Assembly: GCA_016202645.1 (NCBI GenBank)
Contig: JACQOF010000065.1
Location: 1-5,075, forward strand
Length of the DNA stretch: 5,075 bases
DNA from: a bacterium
GTDB taxonomy: Bacteria > Lindowbacteria > 2-12-FULL-62-27
Reading direction: 5' to 3'
Positions 1 through 5,075 of the stretch are shown here, piece by piece. A program made the translations under genes and the position numbers. Every line of letters begins with the position of its first letter. Position 1 is the first letter of the stretch. The notes under the pieces were generated by a model. It ran no database searches and was not told the DNA's origin. It saw nothing but the letters and a program-made list of their open reading frames with translations.

Positions 1-3000
1 CAAAAAATGTTCATGGACGTCGGCGTCAACAAGGGCCACTACTCGGTGATCGGGCAGGGCCAGGTCCAGCTCATCGTGTCGGCGTCGCCGGAAGAGCGCC
101 GCCAGTATTTCGAGGAGGCGGCCGGCGTTGTTTCCTACCGGCAGAGCAAGAAGGAAACTCTTCGGCGGCTGGACGAAGTCCAGCGGAACATCGAGCAGGT
201 GGAAGTTTTCCTGGGAGACTACGAGTCCCGGATGCACGGCCTGAAGGTCCAGGCCGGCCGGGCTGAAAAATATCTGGAGTACCGGAAGGCCCACGACGAG
301 TGGGTCCTGGCCGGCTCCTACCGGAGATACCAGCAAATCCGCGCGGAACTGGATGAGATCGAACGGCAGAAATCGGATGTCAGCGGCGAGATCGAGGCCC
401 TGGAGACTTCCTCGGCCTCGACCCTCGCCCTCGAAGCCTCTCTCGCCGAGACCCGCCAGAATCTGTCGGCCGAAATATCCGGCTGGGAGGAAACCCTGCG
501 CGGCGCCGAGCGGGACCGCGCCGAAAAGGACAAGCTGCTTGCGGCGTCGGAAGCGCGTCTCTACAGCGCCCGCCGCGGTCTGAGCGAAATCGACATCGCG
601 CAAGCCAAATTGGTGAAGACCGTCCTCGGGGACGCCTCGCCGTCGGACAGGGATGTCCAGTCCCCGAAGCTCCAGACTCAGGAAATCCCAGGACGGGATT
701 TCCTTCAATCTGCGAAGGGGGCGGACGCGCCGTCGCGATTGTCGGATCTGCGGAAGGAAGTGGCCGTGTCCCTGGAGCAATCCGATTCGGAGCTGTCGCG
801 GATCGACGCCGAACTGGAAACGACCGACGGGGAACTTCGGAACCTGGAGGAACGCCAGACGGCGGAACACGACGACATCATCTCCGCGCATGAGGCTTCC
901 GCCGCTCTCGAATCGACCCTCGCGGCCCTCAACTCCTCCGCCGAGGAAATCCGCGGCCGGATCGAAACTCTTGCGGCGCAGGCCGCCGAGGACGAGCAGA
1001 AGCGCGCGGACCTCGCGAACCAGATGTCCCGGCTCGAGCAGAGCCGCGGCGCGGCGGGCCAAGCCCAGACGTCATCGGAGATGGCGGTCAAGGAAGCGGA
1101 GTCGCGGATGGAGGTCTCGCGGGACCGCCTGATGAAGCTTCGCGCCAAACTGGCCGAAGTCGAAGGCCGGTTCCGGTCGCTGTCGGCGGCGGAAGAGTCG
1201 CGGGAGGGATTTTCCGCAAGCGTGCGCGCGGTCCTTGAGCGGTTCGACAAGCGCGACGAATTCGTCGGCGTCGTCCGGGACCTCATCGAGTTTGATCCCG
1301 CCTACACGAAGGCCGTCGAGGCCGCGCTGGGGCCCAAGCTTCAGCATCTGATCGTGTCGACGGGCGATACCGTCAAAGAAATCCTCCGGGAAGTCTCAGG
1401 CAGTCTCCGGGGCCGGGTGACGTTCTGGGCCCTGGACCTTCTGCCGTCTCCCGCGTCGGCCCGGCCTCTTCCCGCCGGAGATAAAATCGTCGGCTGGGCC
1501 GTCAGGCTTCTCAGGTTTGATTCCAACCTGACCCGGCTCTTCGAAAATCTTCTCGGCTGGACTCTCGTGGTCGAGGACATGGACACGCTCCTGCGGGTCG
1601 CCAAAGAAACCCGCGGGATTTCCATCGTCACGCTCGACGGGTCCTATTACCGGTCCGGCGCCATCACCGCGGGTCCGACTCTCGGGGCTTTGCTCATGGG
1701 CCGCAAGCGGGAACTGACCGAATCCGAAGAGCGGATCAAAGACATGGCCGCGCAGATGGCGTCGGAGGAGGAGACCCTCCAGCGCGCCTGCTCGGAACTG
1801 TCGGCGTCCCGCGCCGCCCAGGAGGCGGCCTTCCGGCGATTCAAGGACGCGGACAGCGAACACGTCCGCGTCGCGGCGTCGCTTGATTCGTGCGAACACG
1901 TCGCCGCAGACCGCCGCGCCCGGATGGAGTCCGAGTCGGCGCAGTTGACCGAAAAATTGTCGGCCGTTTCCGAAGCGCGCGCGCGGCAGGCGTCGGCGCA
2001 GGAACTCCGCGGCACAGGCGTCATGGACCTGCGCCCCAAAATCGAGGAACTCCGCCGGCAAATCGAAGGCCTTCGGGCGGAACGTGAAACAGCCCAGCGT
2101 GGTCTCCGGACCCTGCAGGACCGCGGCCGCGATCTGGACCGGGTCGAATCGGAATTCGCGGACTTGTCGGCGCGCCGCGCGGTCCTCGAAGAGGAGATTC
2201 GATCTATCGAAGCGGACATGGCGCGCCTTCGGGAGGAACTGGCCGGGGCCGAGAGCCGCGCGTCGGCCGCCGCATCGGAACTGGCGTCGCGGCAGGCCCG
2301 GTGGTCGGAAACGCTTGAACAAATCGAGTCGTCTCGCGCGGAAGTTTCCCGGATCTCCGAACACCTTCAGACTCTCCGCGAAGCCCGGCACCGGCAGGAC
2401 ATCCGTCTGACGGCGCTGTCGGCGGAGATCGCGAACCTGAAGGAGAACGTCCAGAGCGACGTTCAAGTCGATCTCGACAGCCTCACGGAGGCGCCGGCGC
2501 CCCCGGAGGGATTCGAGACCCTGAACCCGGAGGACATCGCCGGCCGCCTGCAGGAAATCCAGATGAAGATCCACAAGCTCGGCGCGGTGAATGTGAACGC
2601 CATCGATGAGTACAACGAAGTCGCCGCCAAGCATGCGGACCTCCAGAAACAGCTCGCGGATCTCGGGCTGGCCCGGGACACGTTGAAAGACGTCCAGCGG
2701 AAGACCGACCGGATCTGCAAGGAGCGGTTTGTTGAAGTTTTCGAGCGCGTCGCCGCGAATTTCGAGCAAGTCACGAAGAAACTTTTTCTCGGTGGCGAAG
2801 GCAAGCTCATCCTGACCGAATCGGAGGAACTCCTCGAGTCCGGCGTCGACATCCAGCTCCGGCCGCCCGGCAAGGGATTCACCTCCCTGGCCTCGCGGTC
2901 GGGCGGCGAGCAGTCCCTCGCGGGGCTGTGCCTGCTCTTCGCGCTCTTCATGGAAAAACCGTCGCCCTTCTGCATGCTGGACGAAGTCGACGCGGCCCTG

Positions 3001-3204
3001 GACGACTCGAACGTCGGCCGGCTGGCGAAGCTGATCGGGGAATTTTCCGACAAGATCCAGTTCGTCATCGTCACCCACAACAAACTCACCATGCAGGCCG
3101 CCTCGTGCCTCTTCGGCGCCACCATGGAGGAAGCCGGCATCACGAAACTGATTTCGGTCCGGATGAAGCAGGCGGAGGAAGCGGCGCTGGCGGCGGCGTC
3201 CTGA
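1..3204 (+). CDS. smc: Chromosome partition protein SMC, 5'-truncated by window edge
   Basis: This is the ATPase subunit of bacterial condensin, which dimerises, works with ScpA and ScpB, and extrudes DNA loops to organise and segregate the nucleoid. The frame is open from base 1, giving 1067 residues; a full SMC is about 1150-1200, so roughly 110 N-terminal residues including Walker A lie upstream. Residues are counted from base 1. The Q-loop is SVIGQGQV (Q19), followed by the family block EERRQYFEEAAGV. Coiled-coil arm 1 covers about 60-415, the hinge about 421-565 (FVGVVRDLIEFDP to SGAITAG), and arm 2 about 570-930. The C-terminal head has signature SRSGGEQ (966-970 is RSGGE), Walker B PFCMLDEVD (LDEVD at 993-997), D-loop ALDD and switch VTHN (His 1026). 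Oddities are an arginine in place of the usual leucine of LSGGE, a proline-containing break in arm 1 at about 205-247, and TAG instead of TGG at the hinge end. No scpA or scpB is visible. Identification is very secure; ATPase activity is inferred. Confidence 0.97.
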   Translation, partial: QKMFMDVGVNKGHYSVIGQGQVQLIVSASPEERRQYFEEAAGVVSYRQSKKETLRRLDEVQRNIEQVEVFLGDYESRMHGLKVQAGRAEKYLEYRKAHDEWVLAGSYRRYQQIRAELDEIERQKSDVSGEIEALETSSASTLALEASLAETRQNLSAEISGWEETLRGAERDRAEKDKLLAASEARLYSARRGLSEIDIAQAKLVKTVLGDASPSDRDVQSPKLQTQEIPGRDFLQSAKGADAPSRLSDLRKEVAVSLEQSDSELSRIDAELETTDGELRNLEERQTAEHDDIISAHEASAALESTLAALNSSAEEIRGRIETLAAQAAEDEQKRADLANQMSRLEQSRGAAGQAQTSSEMAVKEAESRMEVSRDRLMKLRAKLAEVEGRFRSLSAAEESREGFSASVRAVLERFDKRDEFVGVVRDLIEFDPAYTKAVEAALGPKLQHLIVSTGDTVKEILREVSGSLRGRVTFWALDLLPSPASARPLPAGDKIVGWAVRLLRFDSNLTRLFENLLGWTLVVEDMDTLLRVAKETRGISIVTLDGSYYRSGAITAGPTLGALLMGRKRELTESEERIKDMAAQMASEEETLQRACSELSASRAAQEAAFRRFKDADSEHVRVAASLDSCEHVAADRRARMESESAQLTEKLSAVSEARARQASAQELRGTGVMDLRPKIEELRRQIEGLRAERETAQRGLRTLQDRGRDLDRVESEFADLSARRAVLEEEIRSIEADMARLREELAGAESRASAAASELASRQARWSETLEQIESSRAEVSRISEHLQTLREARHRQDIRLTALSAEIANLKENVQSDVQVDLDSLTEAPAPPEGFETLNPEDIAGRLQEIQMKIHKLGAVNVNAIDEYNEVAAKHADLQKQLADLGLARDTLKDVQRKTDRICKERFVEVFERVAANFEQVTKKLFLGGEGKLILTESEELLESGVDIQLRPPGKGFTSLASRSGGEQSLAGLCLLFALFMEKPSPFCMLDEVDAALDDSNVGRLAKLIGEFSDKIQFVIVTHNKLTMQAASCLFGATMEEAGITKLISVRMKQAEEAALAAAS
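645..658. repeat. Small inverted repeat, 5-bp stem, in smc
   Basis: GGACA (645-649) pairs with TGTCC (654-658) across a 4-nt loop. It lies 21 nt before the stronger 10-bp hairpin and within the same non-coiled-coil segment of SMC. On its own a 5-bp stem is common by chance in GC-rich DNA; it is noted only because of its neighbour. Confidence 0.35.
680..704. repeat. Perfect 10-bp inverted repeat with 5-nt loop inside smc
   Basis: AGGAAATCCC (680-689) and GGGATTTCCT (695-704) are exact reverse complements separated by AGGAC, so DNA or RNA could form a 10-bp stem with a 5-nt loop. It lies in frame within smc, encodes approximately QEIPGRDFL, and sits in the middle of the segment that breaks the coiled coil. 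This resembles the way short palindromic elements insert in frame into genes in some bacteria, such as the Rickettsia palindromic elements, but no second copy is present in this window to prove mobility. Confidence 0.7.
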
Positions 3205-3229
3205 CGGGATCCGGCCCCGCGCCCGACTC

Positions 3230-3769
3230 ATGAAACTGATCGAGACCATCCTCGCCGACCCCGCGGCCTTTACAAAAAAACTGGTCCGCGTGTCGGCGGC
3301 GCTCTTCGCGCTCGTTCTGGCGCTGATGGTCTTCAAGTACAGGCGGGACAAGGCCGCTGAGGAGGCGAATATCCGGGCGGAGCACTTCGCGAAGGTGGAG
3401 GCGGAAAAACAGCTCATGACGGAGAGCCACTGGGAGGAGGACATCCAGAAAATTCTCCCGGAACAGGAACCTCTCCTGACGCCGCACGTCCTGCCCCAGC
3501 TGCTCATCCCCCCGATTTTCAGCAAGGTCGCCGTGCCGGCGGCGCTGGTGCACCTTCGCCAGAAACGCTACACCGCCGCCTATGAATTCCAGAAAACCCC
3601 GTACATCGCGTTCTGGACCAGCCCGGCCCTCGCCGCGTCTTTCCAAGACACGCGCCCGATCCAGTTCGACCTCCCGGCCATCTCCAAACCCGCAGCCGAA
3701 ACCCCCCCGGCCCCCCGCCAACCCAAACGCCCTCCGGGCGTCGAAAAGACCTACATCCTTCTCCCCTGA
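3230..3769 (+). CDS. Hypothetical single-pass membrane protein with Pro-rich C-terminus
   Basis: This 179-residue protein is not one I recognise. A short N-terminal segment ending in KK precedes one hydrophobic helix at about residues 20-37 (LVRVSAALFALVLALMVF), followed by positively charged KYRRDK. By the positive-inside rule and with charges on both sides, topology is uncertain. Residues 40-70 are charged and probably helical, then come a mixed domain (about 75-135) and a proline-rich tail (about 145-172: PAAETPPAPRQPKRPP). It begins 25 nt after the smc stop with no clear Shine-Dalgarno sequence, so co-transcription and perhaps translational coupling with smc are likely. The GC-rich composition matches smc, indicating a native gene. 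C7 and C6 runs at 3702-3708 and 3711-3716 lie in the tail, and a shift there would replace the last residues and extend the protein. Function is unknown; a role with SMC is only suggested by position. Confidence 0.8.
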   Translation: MKLIETILADPAAFTKKLVRVSAALFALVLALMVFKYRRDKAAEEANIRAEHFAKVEAEKQLMTESHWEEDIQKILPEQEPLLTPHVLPQLLIPPIFSKVAVPAALVHLRQKRYTAAYEFQKTPYIAFWTSPALAASFQDTRPIQFDLPAISKPAAETPPAPRQPKRPPGVEKTYILLP

Positions 3770-3794
3770 CGCGGCGGCGTGGCCGCGGATTTTG
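3770..3794 (+). terminator. Possible intrinsic terminator after the smc unit
   Basis: CGCGGC (3770-3775) pairs perfectly with GCCGCG (3782-3787) around a 6-nt loop, and GATTTTG follows with a run of four T. The hairpin starts at the base right after the TGA of the membrane-protein gene, a normal place for a Rho-independent terminator. The stem is short and the T-run weak, so termination may be partial, or the structure may be a chance hairpin in GC-rich DNA. Confidence 0.4.
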
Positions 3795-3846
3795 TCCGGG
3801 TCAAAACATCCGCCCCTCATTCAATAACATCCATCCAACAATCGCA

Positions 3847-3884
3847 TTGCAAAAGTAGGGTCCATTAGATAGGGTGTCTATACT
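3847..3884 (+). promoter_or_regulatory. Weak candidate promoter or operator region before the STN gene
   Basis: The 115-bp gap before the STN gene is lower in GC than its flanks. TTGCAA (3847-3852) lies 17 bp before TAGGGT (3870-3875), a weak -35/-10 pair (4 of 6 and 3 of 6 to consensus). TAGGGT also occurs at 3856-3861, a direct repeat 14 bp apart that might be an operator. AGGGTG at 3871-3876 is 8 nt before the ATG and could act as a poor ribosome binding site. A TATACT at 3879-3884 touches the start codon and has no good -35 partner. Confidence 0.25.
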
Positions 3885-4307
3885 ATGCGGAGGTGGTCGA
3901 ATCGAGTTGTGACGACTCTCGGACTCTGTCTGGCGCTTGGCATTGCGCCTGCCCTTTCGGATACTTCTTCGGTTGAGATTTCTCTGCAAACAAAACCGCC
4001 AACAATTTTTTTGAATTTCACACAAACGGATATCGGGGCGGTTCTTCAGGCGCTGGCGAAGCTGGCGAACGTGAACATCGTGCCGGACAGGGACGTGACG
4101 GGGCCCGTGGATATCCACATCAAGGACGTGCCGCTGGACGATGCATTGGAGATTTTGTGCACGACGAACGGTTATACCTACAGCCTGGTCACCTGTCACA
4201 CTGAGCGACTCGCAGAGCGCGTCACCGGAGCGCGTCACCGAGAAATTTGCGATCCCATCGATTGTGTTGTACAATTCAAAAATGAAGATCAAAAACGTAG
4301 TTTGTAG
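3885..4307 (+). CDS. Exported STN-domain protein, truncated secretin-like
   Basis: This 140-residue ORF opens with a clear Sec signal peptide: MRRWSNR, a hydrophobic core at about residues 8-23, and a likely cleavage after ALS (25/26). Residues about 40-101 match the secretin and TonB short N-terminal (STN, N0-like) domain: FLNFTQTDIGAVLQALAKL, then NIVPDRDVTGPV, IHIKDVPLDDALEIL and TNGYTYSLV. In PilQ- or GspD-type secretins and in TonB-dependent transducers this periplasmic domain precedes other domains. Here the expected continuation (usually a GNVIRI-like strand) is missing. From residue 103 (base 4191) the sequence becomes Cys/Arg/His-rich, unlike any domain I know, and ends at TAG 4305-4307. 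I infer a 3'-truncated gene or remnant. A 13-bp tandem duplication in the odd tail shifts the frame; without one copy the ORF would run into the gene at 4282. Whether a stable STN-only protein is made is unknown. Confidence 0.65.
   Translation: MRRWSNRVVTTLGLCLALGIAPALSDTSSVEISLQTKPPTIFLNFTQTDIGAVLQALAKLANVNIVPDRDVTGPVDIHIKDVPLDDALEILCTTNGYTYSLVTCHTERLAERVTGARHREICDPIDCVVQFKNEDQKRSL
4188..4240. repeat. Repeat-rich patch with exact 13-bp tandem duplication
   Basis: GAGCGCGTCACCG occurs twice back to back (4215-4227 and 4228-4240). A looser relative, GAGCGACTCGCA, immediately precedes them (4203-4214), and GCGACTCGC (4205-4213) is a small palindrome. GTCAC occurs four times, at 4188, 4195, 4221 and 4234. 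The patch begins where STN homology ends and stops 6 nt before the -35 box of the next gene. Because 13 is not a multiple of three, the duplication changes reading frame. It may be a slippage product, the end of a short interspersed element (TGTCACACTGAGCG at 4194-4207 recalls such elements), or iterated operator sites. Confidence 0.75.
4247..4282 (+). promoter_or_regulatory. Sigma70-like promoter for the downstream gene
   Basis: TTGCGA (4247-4252, 4 of 6 to the -35 consensus) and TACAAT (4270-4275, 5 of 6 to the -10 consensus) are separated by exactly 17 bp. Transcription would be expected to begin about 7 nt past the -10, at or next to the A of the ATG at 4282. There is no Shine-Dalgarno sequence before that ATG, consistent with a leaderless message. 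The assignment rests on hexamer match and spacing alone. Confidence 0.55.
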
Positions 4308-5075
4308 CATCCTAATCCTCTTGTTGTGTAATTCCAAGGAGGCCGCAAGTGAGCCTCCGGGTGATGATTTCATATCTTTTCAAAGTCACGGCAAAGACAA
4401 TGTAACCGATAATAGAATGGGGGCGAGGCGTAATGAGATTGGCGTGTCCCGGAGATTTGAGGAACTACGCCAGAGAGCTAATTTTGGATTCAACCCACTA
4501 ATGTCCAATGCCTCCCGAAATATGGAGTATCTCCACAAGGGCCGTTTCTCAACTGCCGTGTCCAAAGGATTTGAGGAGGACTACGATGAAGATTATTTGG
4601 CCACCGAATCAAAAAGTAACATTGGGCAAAACATTCACTCGAAGGGGGGCGAGGCCAAAGACAAAGCATTTACCCGTAATTTCTATCTTGATGTATTGCT
4701 GCATAGCAAAATTCGTTTGCTGAATTTGAAACGGCAGTCTGAAGGCAAGCATCCAATTGATGTGGAACGTACGCCTATTCATGGGGGGAGCGCGGGGAAC
4801 CGGATCGGCGTGTCAATCAAAGTCACAATGTTAATCCCCGATTCCAAAAATATTGATTTTCCGTACATAATAAATTCGCCTGGTGGTGAACCGGAAGACG
4901 CGCCTGTTTTGGATAAAGTTTATCACGGTGACTTGGATAAAAACACGGAAACGATATTGAAGGACATAGAAACAGCTGCGGATGCGGCAGAACCGAGATT
5001 GGGAGCGAGACAGGACTGGTTGCCAAAGAAAAGATGGAAGTTGCACCAAAGAGTCGCCCTTGCGAATTATTGGGA
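4282..5075 (+). CDS. Unrecognised putative exported protein, 3' end beyond window
   Basis: I translated this frame by hand: it is open from 4099 to the window end, and from ATG 4282 gives 264 full codons with no stop. The start is chosen because MKIKN followed by a hydrophobic stretch (VVCSILILLLC, residues 6-16) looks like a signal peptide, and because a promoter ends exactly there. LLLCN is not a good lipobox, since leucine precedes the cysteine. The rest is hydrophilic and probably extracytoplasmic: an Arg-rich helix near 49-63 (RNEIGVSRRFEELRQR), an acidic patch near 101-108 (FEEDYDED), a possible beta region near 175-197 (RIGVSIKVTMLIPDSKNIDFPYI), and a Trp/Lys-rich end (DWLPKKRWKLHQR). 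GxxxNxIGVS occurs twice (about 47-56 and 169-178). Base composition is much more AT-rich than smc, suggesting foreign or rapidly evolving DNA. It overlaps the STN ORF by 26 nt in another frame. I do not recognise the family and assign no function. Confidence 0.7.
   Translation, partial: MKIKNVVCSILILLLCNSKEAASEPPGDDFISFQSHGKDNVTDNRMGARRNEIGVSRRFEELRQRANFGFNPLMSNASRNMEYLHKGRFSTAVSKGFEEDYDEDYLATESKSNIGQNIHSKGGEAKDKAFTRNFYLDVLLHSKIRLLNLKRQSEGKHPIDVERTPIHGGSAGNRIGVSIKVTMLIPDSKNIDFPYIINSPGGEPEDAPVLDKVYHGDLDKNTETILKDIETAADAAEPRLGARQDWLPKKRWKLHQRVALANYW

Larger units (their letters stand above)
613..741 (+). other. Non-coiled-coil break within SMC arm 1
   Basis: Residues about 205-247 of the SMC reading frame contain several prolines, glycines and aspartates (GDASPSD, EIPGRD, ADAPSR) and show no heptad pattern, while both flanks are classic Ala/Glu/Leu-rich coiled coil. 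SMC arms do have natural breaks (joint, elbow), so this may be one. The segment also carries two short hairpins at the DNA level, so an in-frame insertion is an alternative. The boundaries are estimates by eye. Confidence 0.55.

Noticed and set aside
705-1286. 193-codon minus-strand frame in smc arm 1
   Set aside because: Ser/Arg-rich mirror of coiled-coil codons with no motif; a shadow of smc.
2463-3143. 226-codon minus-strand frame over the SMC C-terminal head
   Set aside because: It overlaps the best-conserved part of smc and has no motif of its own.
3273-3281. A7 run near the start of the membrane-protein gene as a programmed frameshift site
   Set aside because: No downstream stimulatory hairpin or useful alternative frame was seen; the A-run simply encodes the Lys-Lys before the membrane helix.
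1396-3525. 709-codon open frame on the minus strand, antisense to smc
   Set aside because: Long antisense frames are common in GC-rich coding DNA. Its translation is low-complexity Arg/Gly/Leu-rich without a recognisable domain, and it spans smc plus the start of the next gene, both better supported on the + strand.
3879-3884. TATACT as the -10 box of the STN gene
   Set aside because: It abuts the ATG, so transcription would begin inside the coding region, and no -35 element lies 16-18 bp upstream.
4188-4240. CRISPR array
   Set aside because: The repeats are 13 bp, directly abutting and only two exact copies, with no spacers or cas genes.
4321-4332. Lipoprotein signal (LLLCN) in the orphan protein
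   Set aside because: The residue before Cys is Leu; lipoboxes need a small residue (Gly, Ala, Ser) there. A plain signal peptide or anchor is more likely.
3801-4373. 190-codon minus-strand frame across the STN gene and repeat patch
   Set aside because: It starts and ends inside better-supported features on the other strand. The STN domain and signal peptide on the + strand are convincing and the minus translation shows no domain.
4508-4723. 71-codon + strand frame inside the orphan gene
   Set aside because: It lies wholly within the longer open frame from 4282, with no ribosome binding site or recognisable content.
4823-5049. Two overlapping minus-strand frames near the right end
   Set aside because: Short and antisense to the long + frame, with no start signals or motifs.

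Overview
The window reads as chromosomal DNA from a high-GC, probably diderm bacterium. The first three quarters are GC-rich (about 60-65 % in lines I counted) and carry a canonical bacterial SMC protein. An exported protein with a secretin-type STN (N0-like) domain further along suggests an outer membrane. I cannot assign a phylum; an uncultured lineage is plausible, but that is a guess.

Layout, all on the + strand. (1) Bases 1-3204: the chromosome-partitioning ATPase SMC, cut at its 5' end, so the Walker A region lies outside the window. Q-loop, hinge, signature motif, Walker B, D-loop and switch histidine are visible. (2) Bases 3230-3769: a small single-pass membrane protein of unknown function, 25 nt behind smc and probably co-transcribed. 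A short GC hairpin with a T-run overlaps its stop and may end the operon. (3) Bases 3770-3884: an intergenic stretch of lower GC. (4) Bases 3885-4307: an exported protein with a signal peptide and one STN domain. Homology stops abruptly near 4190 and the remaining 39 codons look like noise. (5) Bases 4194-4240: a compact repeat-rich patch with an exact 13-bp tandem duplication. (6) Bases 4282-5075: a long ORF that runs off the right edge (264 complete codons, no stop). It has a signal-peptide-like start, much lower GC (roughly 37-57 % per line), and a good sigma70-like promoter whose predicted transcription start falls on the ATG, so it may be leaderless.

smc and the membrane gene form a housekeeping unit. 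From about 4190 rightward the window looks like a junction with different DNA: a truncated STN gene, a short repeat patch, a new promoter and an unrecognised, compositionally distinct gene. Removing one copy of the 13-bp duplication would join the STN frame to the downstream frame. The two ORFs are therefore either one gene split by a slippage duplication or two unrelated genes meeting at a breakpoint. I see no CRISPR array, tRNA, rRNA, transposase or recognised defence system, and no convincing new multi-gene system. The junction and the orphan gene are the parts most worth a second look.
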